64,000 bases of DNA, taken from positions 868,001-932,000 of the forward strand of contig NC_064239.1 in NCBI RefSeq assembly GCF_023101765.2. Reading direction: 5' to 3'. The notes under the pieces are model-generated. The model had not been told where the DNA came from. It ran no database searches and was given only the letters and a program-made list of their open reading frames with translations. The position numbers were made by a program, and so were the translations under genes. Within the stretch, counting starts at the first letter, position 1. Each line of letters begins with the position of its first letter. Source of the DNA: Spodoptera frugiperda. Taxonomy: Eukaryota; Arthropoda; Insecta; Lepidoptera; Noctuidae. Below are positions 1 to 13,100 of the stretch, piece by piece.

Positions 1-680
1 TAATTAGGATAGACATAGAGATTTACGAAAAAATCTTTAGCGTAATGAAAAGTACTTTAAAATACTAATTAAATACCTAAGAATGTTGAGTACATACAAG
101 TAGATATCGCCTACGCGTGATGTTTAAAATGAATCGTAAACTAACGTATGAAAAATCACTAATTAAGGAACTTAAAATTTAAGTCATGGGCCCGATTTCC
201 TATAAAACCTTAACGCCTATCCCCTATGGGTACGTATAAACAATCTATATTTTATCTGCGTACTAAAAAGCTAAAGTATTTCGAAAACTATTTTATTATT
301 ATTACTACGAACTTGCTATCAGAATCCGTGATGATCAAAGTTTTTGGAATAGAATCGGACTTAAGACCGTTGAGCTATATGGGGCATACCCCATTAAGTA
401 CGTTCCTAATATTAAAGCATAGCTAGCTGTGACAACACGTTTATATTAAAAACAAACTCCCATAATTCTACGAGCCTGAACACCTCATCATCAATCACAC
501 GAAGCTCCGACAAACTTCAACGTAATAATTTATCCGTAGGAATGATTCATAATATCCTCTTGGTACAATCACGCCAACTCAACCACGCAATCATTCTTAA
601 ACTTAACTCCGATTCCATCAAAATCGACAAATTGAAAGAATAAATCACCGCCAACGAAGCTGATCGTTTTGTGCATGCGT
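1..680. other. 3' flank / 3' UTR of the ABCG gene
   Basis: This stretch lies downstream of the ABCG stop and is probably in part 3' untranslated region. I see no coding frame with family features and no repeat copy here. Confidence 0.5.
292..297 (-). terminator. Candidate polyadenylation signal of the ABCG gene
   Basis: AATAAA on the minus strand, 384 bases past the ABCG stop codon. It is the clearest hexamer I see in the 3' flank, but AATAAA is frequent in AT-rich DNA. Confidence 0.3.
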
Positions 681-1181
681 CTACTGCATCATCTTCAATT
701 TGAACCTTAAGACTAAGTAAGAGATTACCCTAATGAAGACGAAGAGTGCGCTCAGTGCGCCGACATCGATCCAGAAATTCGCCTTATCCATAGTCATTTC
801 CTTTAAGAACAAGTTAGGGTTTCTGAAATGACAGTAAGCTTCGGAACAATGTAACTTTTCTCTTCCAAAGCCGTAGACTGACAGCATGGCTCCTTCGAAT
901 CCGTATCGAACGTAGCTGAGGTAAGTAAGCCATTGTAGGTAGTTGGGAATTGCGTTGAAGTTAACAAAGAAGCCTGAGAAGAGTACTACAGGGATGGTAG
1001 TGACTGGTCCCAGGTAGACCCCGGTCTCTATCTTCATAGCGGCCCCGATGAGCAAGCCGAGGGATTGCGCCACCAGGGCCGTCAGGATGTTAATGGTCGT
1101 GAACATGAGCACCCGATCTGTCTGCATCGGCTGGCCGGTCATGAAGTACACTATCATTACGTAGACGCCACTGAAGACTAT
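681..1181 (-). CDS. ABCG1/4-like: ABCG exon 8, C-terminal membrane helices and stop
   Basis: The acceptor is TTTCCAG before 1181 and the stop is TAG at 683-681. It encodes residues 599-764: hydrophobic helices around [33 protein letters not shown] and [14 protein letters not shown], the family motif [14 protein letters not shown], then a short extracellular loop with Cys residues (HCSEAYCHF), as in ABCG1/4. A last helix and the basic tail LRFKLKMMQ follow. Confidence 0.95.
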   Translation of the reverse strand: MVFSGVYVMIVYFMTGQPMQTDRVLMFTTINILTALVAQSLGLLIGAAMKIETGVYLGPVTTIPVVLFSGFFVNFNAIPNYLQWLTYLSYVRYGFEGAMLSVYGFGREKLHCSEAYCHFRNPNLFLKEMTMDKANFWIDVGALSALFVFIRVISYLVLRFKLKMMQ

Positions 1182-4100
1182 CTGGAAAGATAAAATAAAT
1201 CTATTGAGTATGCTATTGGTGAATCTTAAATATTGTAATTTTTACCCAACCCGATCATCGATTTTCTTACAGAGTAGATTTATAGATTTTTCATTACAAC
1301 CAACAGTGTCTGCTAATACATTTGATGTTAAAACGTCAGTTACAATCTTAAATGTTAGTACGTAAATAATAGTCTAAAGATTTTTCAGAGATTATGATAA
1401 AACCAGACAGGATTTGTTCCATTATCATGAAGAGATAGCATTTGAAACAGGTGTTACTTTGTAAGCGACCGATGATTTGTTTTATCAACAAAGAATGACA
1501 ATAATACTTTTGTGTCCGTTTTATTATTGAGCGTTCAATGTAACATGTTTGACTTTGGCCGGCGTCAATATTTATTACAAGTCCAATTGTATCGTCGTGA
1601 CGAGGAACCGACAGCTGCGGTGCCTTTATAACCAATTGAGGCCATGTCAGTCAGTATTGTGGAGATAAAATGGTATATTATTGGGTAATTAGTGTTATTG
1701 GGACATTCATTTGTTGGTATGGTTTGAAATTTTGTGTTACCAAACTTAATTCTCACAACCATGAAATTTGGTTTAAATTACATCGATAGAAAATACAAAC
1801 ACTCACTAGACGTTGTAACATAATTTATTCAAAAATAATTTTAAGGTGCTCTTTACTAAGGACTTGTTTGACAATGTCTGGGTAGCCACCATGTATCAGA
1901 TAACTTTGAAATAAGAACATAATCTGTATGCACTATCTGTAATATGATTTTATGGGGCATGTATGTATATGAAGGTGGTGAAACAGACGCAAAATTTTCA
2001 TTATTATTCGGATAATTCAAATTCTAGACCACACATTACTGACAATTTTAAAATTGAATAAACCAATGAACACTTCTAGAGGTTGATTATAAAATCATAG
2101 TTAACCTATCAACAGCATAAGTTACTGCCGTTTCTCAACAGATCGTAATATTAAGTTAGTGCAGTTCCAACTTTCACCGGCGACCTATGATATAAGATCT
2201 ATGTGATAAGTGGGACAGCTTAGGTAACAGGCGTTATTTCGTCATGACGGTTAAGATTAAACCAATAGAAGTTTGAGTTAAACATCAGTATATGTTTAGA
2301 AACATTACCTTTACTTCTAAAATATTGGATGTCTACTTTTTAAATTAATCTGATAATGAGATAGTACTGTTATGGAGTTTTCTTTAAGACAATCATTTCT
2401 TAATCGAGCACTTTTTCCTAGCACTTGTCTCAATTCCGTGTTATATAGTATCATCACTAACGTCACTTTCTGGGTGATTAAATTATCCTTCACTTATAAC
2501 CAGACAGTCAAGATTATTTTATAAAAAAAATCAAGTTACCTGGAACGGTAGATCCGCCATAGTTTTAGCGAAGTAGAAGGCTTTCAACGAGTACCAGTAG
2601 TTCAAATGCTCTCTCACAAACACGCTCATCTCAGTAGGGACTGTAACAAAGAATATTTCATGATCAACACAACATGAAAGACAAGAAGAATTGGTCATAT
2701 TTATTAAGGTGTTCCCCTAGGCACTACATTAGGACCATCTTGGAACATGCAGAACCTATCAATTAATTACACAATTACAAAGAATACTTACATGTAAGAA
2801 TAGTAGGCATCATAGCAGTAAACATAGTGAACATCACAGTAAAGAATATACAGCCAGCATTGCTCATCACCTTCGCGGCATCTCTTCCAATATCATAATA
2901 CAAGAACCCAATTAACAGTCCAACCACTGTATGGGAACATAGCCTTAAGTGCGTCAACATCTGATCTCGCAAAATGCTTCTAAAAGTACGTTTCAATAAG
3001 ATCCAAAATTGCTTCCATCCTGATGTCGGGAAGCCGGTCTTGATTGGTTTCTTTGTGAAGCTTTCGCTGGAGTCCAGGAGTGAGGTGGTGCATGTAACTG
3101 GTGCAAGGTTCGTAGAGTTGGGTAAAGCGTTCTGCTTCTCAGGATTTAGAACTGGTTCGGACATGTCTATCACAGTACAGGTTGGTTTATCTGGAAAAGA
3201 CGTAGAAGAATATTCATTACTATTATAACCAAAGCAAAATTAGGTCTAGCCAGTTAATGATTTGTTTAGAAGTTTTTGCTTAATTCTGTCCAGGAATGTA
3301 TTTGGCAGACACTAAAACTAGGTTATGCATTTCATTTTCAATGTTACTCTATTCTAAAATTAGTATGTTTTCTCAAACTATCTGCAACAAAATATAGAGT
3401 TTGTACATCAAATCCTTACTGTACATCTTCTGATCAATCCACAGATATATCACTAACTACTATAATATAAAGTTCCTATAAAATAGCACTAACTAGATCC
3501 AAACATACAAACAAAAATAATCTCTCTAGTGTTGCAATAAAAACCATTTTATCATGCTCACCTATCACAATAGCGAGTGCTTGCTGCTCCGCTTTTTGGG
3601 CATTGTTCTTGCTAGTTTGGTTGTTGTAGTTCATGTTCTGCGGCACGGAGGAGGACGATGATGATGAGGAGGACTGTCCTCTGCCGCAGTTGCCTTTGTT
3701 CACTGCCATCACCAGCTTGTGCACCCAGTCACCGTGTTCTCCTGTTGCTACTTCCATCACTGTAATGATAAGGTGTGTAGTTAGTATCGTATATAGACTT
3801 TATTTTTTCTTTTTTGTTTAATGGTTGCTTTAGATTTTAAGGGCTTCAAGTTTACCTATTTCAAATGAAGTTAAGAATCTAAATCATTTTTAATTTTCTA
3901 ATAGATGAGTTTTAGAGTATCGGTAGATTTATTTTTTAATGTCTTTTTTAATGATGCAAATGTGTTTGTGTGTGCTATAAATAGCATAGATAATATGCAG
4001 TATTGTTACCAGTGACGCTGATTCAAAAGTAAAGACACAGTACACACAATAAAGAAAATGGATGGTTTGTTTTGTCTATAGTAGTAACAGTTGACGCAAC

Positions 4101-7100
4101 TAGGTTATTTGAGTTAATAGAAGTTTTTATGACGTCATTATTCCCTATTTCGATATCATTATAAAAGAAAGTAGTACTGGATACATTATGAGTGTAACTA
4201 TAATAATTGCTCTAATACTAGCAAATAAAGATCATATCATTTCATAGCTTCAGTAGTTATAAGACTCTTCTTCCGTCTATTGACTTTTTTTCCTGGCCTT
4301 TTCCCAACTAGGTTGGAGATGGTTCTCAGATGCCTTCCTAGCTAGATTGCATCGAATATCTCAGCTTTACATAGAACGATTGCCATCTGCTCTCCACTTT
4401 TGAGTGGAGGTAACATCAAATCGAGAGTAGGTTTACCGTAAGGGTCAGACTCTTACTGACTAAAAACCTCCCCATTCCTTCTTTTGCTTTGAGCCGGAGC
4501 CCCAGTAACCTGTTACGTTATCTGCAGCTCTAGGTCGACTATTAGGTCTATTGTCAGATGTTTTACCTTCTGACTAGTTGTAGGGGCTATTTATTATTAC
4601 TATACATAATAATATAGTCCAGTCATTTGGTAGTTTTACAGGTAACCCCCTTATAATATAATATAAAATACTGTCTGCTTTTACTAAGCAAATACTCAAT
4701 ATCATGGATAATGGATGGAATCCATTTAATTACCCGCACGGTATATGTCAGTATTGTCTTGTCGTCAGTCGGTCTGTAGTGCGATAAAAATAAACTTTAA
4801 CAAATTCAACCTTCGTGGATTACATCACTGCGAGGTCGTCCCATGGCATGGTGTGTAATAAATGGGTAATGTTAGCTTTTCTTATATATTTTTCCATGTC
4901 TGTCTGTTGGTCACAAAGTGGGAAGTGTGAATTTAGCTAAGTACCTAACTACTTCACTCAGCTTATTGTTTTTACCGGTTATAATATTAAATCAGTTGTT
5001 TATTTAATAATAATTGTACCTATACATATTTTATTAATTCTGAAAGCTAATTTAAAAATAAAATAAATTTAAACAGAAGCTATTTTAAAATTCTGAGCTG
5101 TATAAAAAGTAAAGAAGTAGAAATTGATAGTTATCACAACATTCTATTCTATTTACGAAGCCTAATATTTCCGAGCATGGTTTAATTTAGATTATTTATT
5201 TCATCTTTCTATTTTTCTAAAGATTAAAAATATGCGCCGCGATCTAGATCAAATATCATTTACTGAAGCCACATTATAATTTAACACGGTCAATATTGTC
5301 CATCCAATAAATATTTTGTCCATAGACGCATAAGACTCGGTTGCACGTGATCTCAACGTTTGATTATTTTGTTTACGACTGAAATAACTTGATCTACATT
5401 CAATGGGAACGAACTAGTTGCGTCAACAAACGAAAGCTGTTTTCAGCAGCATACTATGTAGTTCTATAACACTTTGCTGATTGATCTATTCAGAATATAA
5501 TTTTATAAACTGTTAACCAGGTGATGGTTTACTTTCAGACTTGAGTTATTGCATTCTTGGTGAAGCTAATGAAATTTTTGTTTGTCTTTTCATTTGAAAC
5601 GGCCATTGGTAGTAATGATTCGAGTTATAGGGATGTACTCACCGTAATCAGCAGGATTGTGGTAACTCGGACAGTGGAGACCCATTGAAGACAAGAACGG
5701 CACTAACCCACTAACTTTCCCCTGGTATATACACTGCCCCTCGGCCAATGTGTACAAAAAGTCGAACATCTCAAAAAGCCTTGCGGACGGTTGATGTATG
5801 GTGCATATGATAGTTCTACCGCCACGGGCTAGTGACTTCAATAGTGATATACATTGGAAACACGATGAGCTGTCCAATCCTGATGTAGGCTCATCGAAGA
5901 ACATCACAGGTGGGTTGTTAACTAACTCTAAAGCTATGGACAGCCGCTTCTTCTGGCCGCCTGATAAGTTTATAGTTCTCGTGTCCCCCGCCTCAACGAG
6001 CCCCAACATTTCCAAAATCTCGTCTATGACGATCTTCTTGGCAGTGACTGTCATGTCTTTCCCTAACTTAAGATTCGCCGACACGTGCATAGCCTCCTTG
6101 ACCGTGAGATGTGGCAACAAACAGTCATCCTGCATGATGTAACAGGACAACTTTCTGAACCGCCTCAAGTTTCGCTCCTTGCCGTTTATGAGTATCGATC
6201 CGCTGACATTGGACGTTCTGGAATCAGAAAGTGAATCGTAAACGCAAAGAAATTCAGAACATTTTTGGCTTTACTCCAAATGTAGCATTCCGAGGGCAAT
6301 TCCTCATTTTCAAAAGTGCGAACTGTGGGAATAACAATTTAGTTTATTTTGTATGAAAATGAATATTAACTACGGGTATGACGCAATAAATCTTTTGTCG
6401 CACTTCGAGTATAGAAAAACGGACCTAAGGTTCATCTGACATCGAAAGACTTTATACAATCTAGTAAATCTCAAGCATCACATATTTAAATAACAATACT
6501 CACTTGTATCCCGCTAAAATATTCATAAGCGTACTTTTCCCAGCCCCGGAAGGTCCCATAATGGCCGTGAGTTCTCCAGATCTGAATGTGCCATTTATGC
6601 ATTTGAGCAAAGCTTTATATCCCCTTTTTCTTCCTTCGCTAACTGAGTATGATAAGTCTGAGAACTCGATGTCTACTGGGGGACGTTTGGGCAGATGTGT
6701 CAGAGAGGCCATGGGCTTCTTCTGGTCTCCATACCCATTGGGTATTTTTGGAAGGCCTGTCATGGCTGTCGTGCCTGCACCGCCGTTGCACAGATTAATC
6801 TGTGAGCCTCTGTAACAAAATTGATAACAATATTTAGAAAACAGTAAGTAATGTTAGCTTGCTCATCTTTATATCGGTTTATAGAAGTATATTAATATTT
6901 ACGTTTTAGTGATATCAGAACAATTCTAAATTCAGCAATCGATTCCAATTCTGCGTTGGTATTTGTATACAATATACCTACAGTATAACACATTATGACA
7001 AGCATTTGAATTATGTTTTATCAATATTACGTTTGCTTTTTCATCACTTGCGAGTGCAACATTTCTATAATTCCTTAAACTATATAGCTTAAAACATTTT

Positions 7101-10100
7101 AGATCTTTACAAGCTCAAGTCGTCAGAGTGATATTTTTATCACCACTCTACAAACTTGCAGCAATTTAAAAGTGATACAACTTCGAATAACTTTGGAGCT
7201 AAAAATAATAGTTTTAACACCGTCTAGACAACATTAAATAACACTAGTATTACTATAGCCTAGACGTTGCTGTCACTCCATTAAAGAAGAAGAGCCTTGA
7301 ACTGATGCTTTATTAGGCAGACCTTCTTTTTATTAGGTCTATAGTACTATTATAATGCCAATGTTTATTTCCTTTCCCTCCATTACAGTTTACTTGAAGG
7401 TTGCGAAGAATTTTACCTTTTTTTTTTTCTTTTCTTTACATTTTATATAAGGGTTTGGTTAAATAAGTGAAGTGTTTTTCCTTTGTAGGTTAAAGTATTC
7501 TGACCTATTTAACAAATACAGATACCAGTATCAAGGTACCCGAAACCGTCTGAATTATTTACTAGAATCACAAGTTTTTCGCTGAGAGTGTAAAATTTCG
7601 ACTAAGTTACAAAAATGCATCTGAATGCAGGAACTTCTAAAAAAAAACAAAGTCAAAGTCAAAGTCAAAGTCAAAGCATTTATTTCAATTAATCCTAAAT
7701 TAGGCACTTTTGAAACGTCAAATTAAATTGTCCGTCAGTCTGTCTGTCAGTGAAGCTAGGCGCTCGTTCCAAAGTGTTGCTTCGAATGGAGAAGAACGAG
7801 CAAGAAACTCCATCGTTACTCTTTTCAAAAAATGTTTTTTACAATATCTCTGATACATTATTTGATCATTTACCTATTGTATATATATGTAGGAACAATG
7901 TAACTACAATACGACGTCAAAACTATGGGACAAGAAAACCAATTTGTAAAGAATATAAATTAAAAAAGCGGGTTGTTTCAAACATAGTGCCCACATATGT
8001 ACACTTACAATTTTGAAATAATGCTTCTATACAAATAAAAAATAATCTTTAATTTAATTTTTCAAATAAAAAAAAAAATAATAACTGCTTGATGCCACAG
8101 GATCCCTAGACTACATTGGAATAAATTAGTACTTTAATTTAACGTGTAACTAGTGATCGTATTAGAGCATTGTCTAGTGTGAGCGAGTGTCCAGTGGAGC
8201 CGGACCAACATGCTGCCACACATTTTTATCTTCAATATAATCTGACAGTTTATAATATGCCTGTTTACACAGTTCACGCTTTATACAAGATTTAAATTTT
8301 TTCTCGTTCAGATTCAGTATGGTGGTTGATAGTTTATTGTAACACTTAACACAAAATCCCATGAAGGATTTCTGCACTTTGGACAATCGGAATTGCGGTA
8401 TAGCTAACTTATTTTTACCTCTCGTATTAAAATTGTGTCTGTCGCTTCTTTTTTCAAACAATTGTTGATTTTTCAAACAAGGGTCAGAGTGTTTAATTTA
8501 TTGCCAAAGTAGCCACTTGAAACATAACAACCATCGGGATAAACATTCCTTATCGCAAACTAACGCGGTGACGTATTTCTAAGGTGGGCGGTTAAATGTG
8601 CCTGTGAGTGTACTTAGGTTGAAAATCTATCATTGATATTTCACAGTTTTATTTGAGGGAGGAAATTATCCAATGAGTTTTGTTGAGCCGAAGCCTTGGT
8701 AAACCCTTAATTCTGCAACTCCGTATATTTCACAGTTTGTGGCGCCTTGATAGGCTGGCATTTCTACGTAATGCAATATCTCATGCAAGTATTATTTTCC
8801 ATTTTCATCCCAAACACGGCTATTACGTTATATGTATAAATTCAATATGTCGTGTCAGTTATTCAGTCATTTACAACAAGCTGGAACGTTGCCAACTGGC
8901 ATTCTGAGTTGGGAAACACTTCAACAGAATTTTATACTTTAGTGTTATGTGTGTGTGTATGTCTGTCGCTAAAACACGGAGAAAATGTTCAAGTTAGATG
9001 CTTATAGGCAAAATATTCATTTTTGTTTTTACCCCTTTTTTGACGCCATTTGAGGTCAGTAACAATTCTGGTCTATCAATCTACATAATATCGAATTAAT
9101 GACAAACTTGACTAATTAAACACACATTATTATTTATTACTGACTAGACCAAAAATAACATAAACATAGGCAACCTTCAATTGAAATAATGGCCAAATTA
9201 ACCTAATCGCCATATTTGACAAGATACCCTTAACAAAAACAATATTAATAGGTCACTACGCGGTATCTTTGTTTGCGGAACTACCAAGGGCGATAACACA
9301 ATCCTCGTAATGGATGTGTTCCATTCAATTATATTGTGACATCACCACACCGGGAACATAATATTTACAATAGGACATTAGCTATGTAATCATAATGGGT
9401 TTCATTTCAATTTTCTTTAAAAGTTCTCTTCTATCATATATAGCTGTGCAATTGTATAGCTGCTATAAAAGTCGTGAGTGACAGCTTTGTTTTTGGGCGA
9501 AGCTTGTGAGACTCAGTGTAAGCACTGACTAAAAACCACCCTGTTCCTACTCCTGCTTTTCGAGCTGGAGCCGGTAACCCGCTAGACAGCCCGCAACTTC
9601 TGATCGTGAGTGGCAGCTTGGTATTTGTCAGATGTCTTGGTTAAAAACATTAGAAGCAATGCTCAAAGGATTAATATACAGGATGAAAACTTTACGATAT
9701 TTCCATAATTGCAAAAAGTCCAAGAACTTCAACAAATAACAAAATGTGACTATGTTTTGCTCCCTAAAAACAAATCTCTGCTAAACAATTTGCAAACAAC
9801 AGTCTAATTTGAAAAATCCAATATTCCTTTGTCGCAAAATAGAGGATGCAATATCACAAACATGATCACAATTCTCACAGACATCGATGTTCCAAATCTG
9901 ACAGCGAGATTAATCAAATCCGTCGAGCCTATAACACCTAGAGTGTCAGTGATAGATGGCATTCCAGTACTAATTGAATCACAATCAATTCTCTCTGACG
10001 ATATCAAACTATTACTATAACAAGATACCGAGAACGACATGGATTGTTGCTAATTGTTTCGTATTGACATACCACAGTGATGCGATAAAATTGTATATTT

Positions 10101-13100
10101 AGGTGTTGACTACTGACCCAATTCTAACGAAATTGACTCATCTAATGAACTCAGCGCATCGTTCCTGAAGTCATCATTAGAATCATTCCTGATCTACACT
10201 TTATTTGCAAAAAAAATGTACTGTCTTATCAAATTCTTTGGCTTAAGAAGATAACAAGTTTTGAAATGTATAAAAGGTGTCTAGAAGTCTTTTCCAAGAT
10301 ACATTGACCCCACTCTTTATATAGAAGACCTTCTAAGAATATAAGCTATTCTATGTAATTACTGTTTTGAACCATTGAATGCTTTAAGTGATGACCCAAG
10401 TATTACCACGGGAGTTCTAATAGCACCATTAAATCGAAACGATTTGGCAATCAACTTACAGCGACAGATATAAAAAACTAATAAATAGAAATATATGTGA
10501 CGTCAGTGGTCTAAATACGACTAGTTTCTATGTTTGTTCCACGCTGAATTCCATTTTAATAATGCCTGATATCTCTAACCTGAAGTAGACTAAGCTTTTA
10601 ATTACTTAAAGCTATAGTTAGATCAATAACAATTAATTTTCCTAAACATATGACAAACTCATGTTTTACCAATTAATATTCCTCGAAATTTTTACTCTAA
10701 ACTCAAGAGCTATAAAACAAAATACCGAGAAATCCCATAACATTATTTCTTTGTAAATTACTCACGGTCTTCCCAAAAACATTGGATTTATTTGCAGGAC
10801 AACGATGAAACCGATTAATTTACTTTTCGACCTAAAGAGCTCCAAAATAGAGCTCTTTTCGCGACGGTATCAAAAGCAAAACTGACAGTATTCCTTTCCT
10901 CTATCTCCCATGACGATGCAAGATCCGTTTTAAGTCCAAAAATGCATGTTTTATTTATTTGGGACGTTTCGCTGTGTCCGATACAAAAACAGTATTCATA
11001 GATGCCTATGAATTAATTTGACAGTTACCTTATTAATACTGTACGAATCATTGACGTCAAAGAATCGAATCCGATTCGTAACTTCTGATTTGAATATTGC
11101 ATCCGGAGTGAGACCGTTATCATCTTTGTGATCAATTCATTCTTCATCTTTGTTGAAATGTTTGGAATATGCATAAACAACAAGTAACTCCAAAGCGAAT
11201 AAATATTCAATGGATTTCTTACTTTATTGCCAAAAATTTAAGATTGAAATCACAATTTCTACAATTTGATACATTGGAATAGCTGCTGTCTAAAGTGTGG
11301 TTTGGGAACTTGGGAGTGGTTTGTTTTGCATTCGTGCTATATCTACTGGCCGTGACCTGGATTAAGTGATTGATGCTTTTATCGTGCTAAATACAGAGTG
11401 CTAATAAAATTCCGAATATTATCATTTCTGGAGTTCCATTCTTACTCATCTTCATCATCAATGATATCGCCATTAGAAGTGATAAGGTCATCATCATTTT
11501 CGTCCTAATGTAACGAAGATGCCTTTATAGTCATCTCAGCTTTTACATCAAATATTTCATTTGAAATTAATACGAGTGTAGAGAAATTAATATCAACACT
11601 TCGATCAATCAGTTACTTCTTTTGTTTATCAATATAACTACCGATTGCGTTACTGATATTGTTAATCGATATTTTTGTTTACATACCCAACCAGCGAGAT
11701 TGAAAACAATTATTACATTTCGCTCATTACATAATCAAATGTTTTGATAACAAAATTACTTCAGTTCCAACAATAATGAATACTTAAGACACAAAGTAAA
11801 CATAGTAAAGAAACGTAAACCCTAGTCTCCATCTAAATGGACAGACAGACGCTAACATGACATAATTAATTGGACTAAAAAACACAGATTCATACAGAAT
11901 ATAACCTAGTCAACCTTCTTCAATTATTTCAAGCCAGACAATAATAGACGAAACAGCTACAGACGAAACTAATCCAAAAACTCTCACATACATTGAGGCT
12001 AATGATAACGACAGTTAAGCTAACGTGGGTGTTAATTGCCAACTAACTACAAAAGGACCGTCTGAATAATAATACACTTTCATAATAAAACTGGTATAAC
12101 ACCCAACCTTGAAACAATACGCTGTAGTATCATACAAAATTAACAAAGAAAGTAATGGGAGGTACAAACGCTATTTCAACCCAAACCGACGCCCTAATAA
12201 TGTTGACTCCCCGAAACTCATTCTTGTACAAACCCTGCTCCAGATAGGAACCAGAATTTGAAAGGAATCTTTATTATACAGACCCTTGGAAAACAGGTTT
12301 ATAAAGGTCTTAGTGGATCCTCAAATACCGCAAATGGATTATAAAATTCTGGGGAATATTTAAATAATAAAACTAAAGTGTTATCAAGGTTGTTCACAGC
12401 GGGTCAGACACAATTATCTTTTAGCGAACGTCCTAAATGGTTTATAATATGCTTAAATGAGATCTTATCTGGTAAACGTTTGCAGTCAAATGTTTTACTG
12501 CAACCTCCATTAGTACCCCCCGCTATTCGAATTCAACTGTAATTTGCGGGCTAGAATCAGGCACATATGTATGTATATCAAAACATGGGGACATGATTAC
12601 AATATATTCTGGAGTAATTTAAAATACAACATTTGTCTGATAGTAAAAATCATACTTCAGGGAAAACGAAAGGTTATTGAAATGTCAACATCGAGATCAA
12701 AACATCGGTCCAGTTGTTTTAAGAATCTACAAAAGAAAAAATATTTCCAAATATACTTGAAACTTGTCCACAATTTCTGAAGGACGAAACTGTAGTAAGA
12801 CTCAAAGTCATGTCATAAACAGAACCCACCCAATGTTTTCTACATACACAAATATCCAGAAACCAATTTCTTTCAAAGGTCAAAATCGAACTCATCTTAC
12901 ATTTCGGAAATATCTCTGAGCAAGAAATAGGTTCATTTCTTTGATAAGTAAAATGAGTACTTATTTGATGTAACTTGAGAGTTCTTACCATAACATCATT
13001 TTCTTGTAATGTTGCTAGGCCCATTTTAAAAAAGAACAAGCCAAACATCAAATACAACATCTATTAGAACCACAGTGGCGTCTTTTATGACCTTCCATCT

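Noticed and set aside
5798..6142. 114-codon plus-strand frame
   Set aside because: It is the shadow of the conserved ABCG exon 4 on the other strand.
7648..7676. Possible CRISPR-like or regulatory hexamer array
   Set aside because: Five adjacent units without spacers at the end of LINE sequence: a LINE 3' tail.
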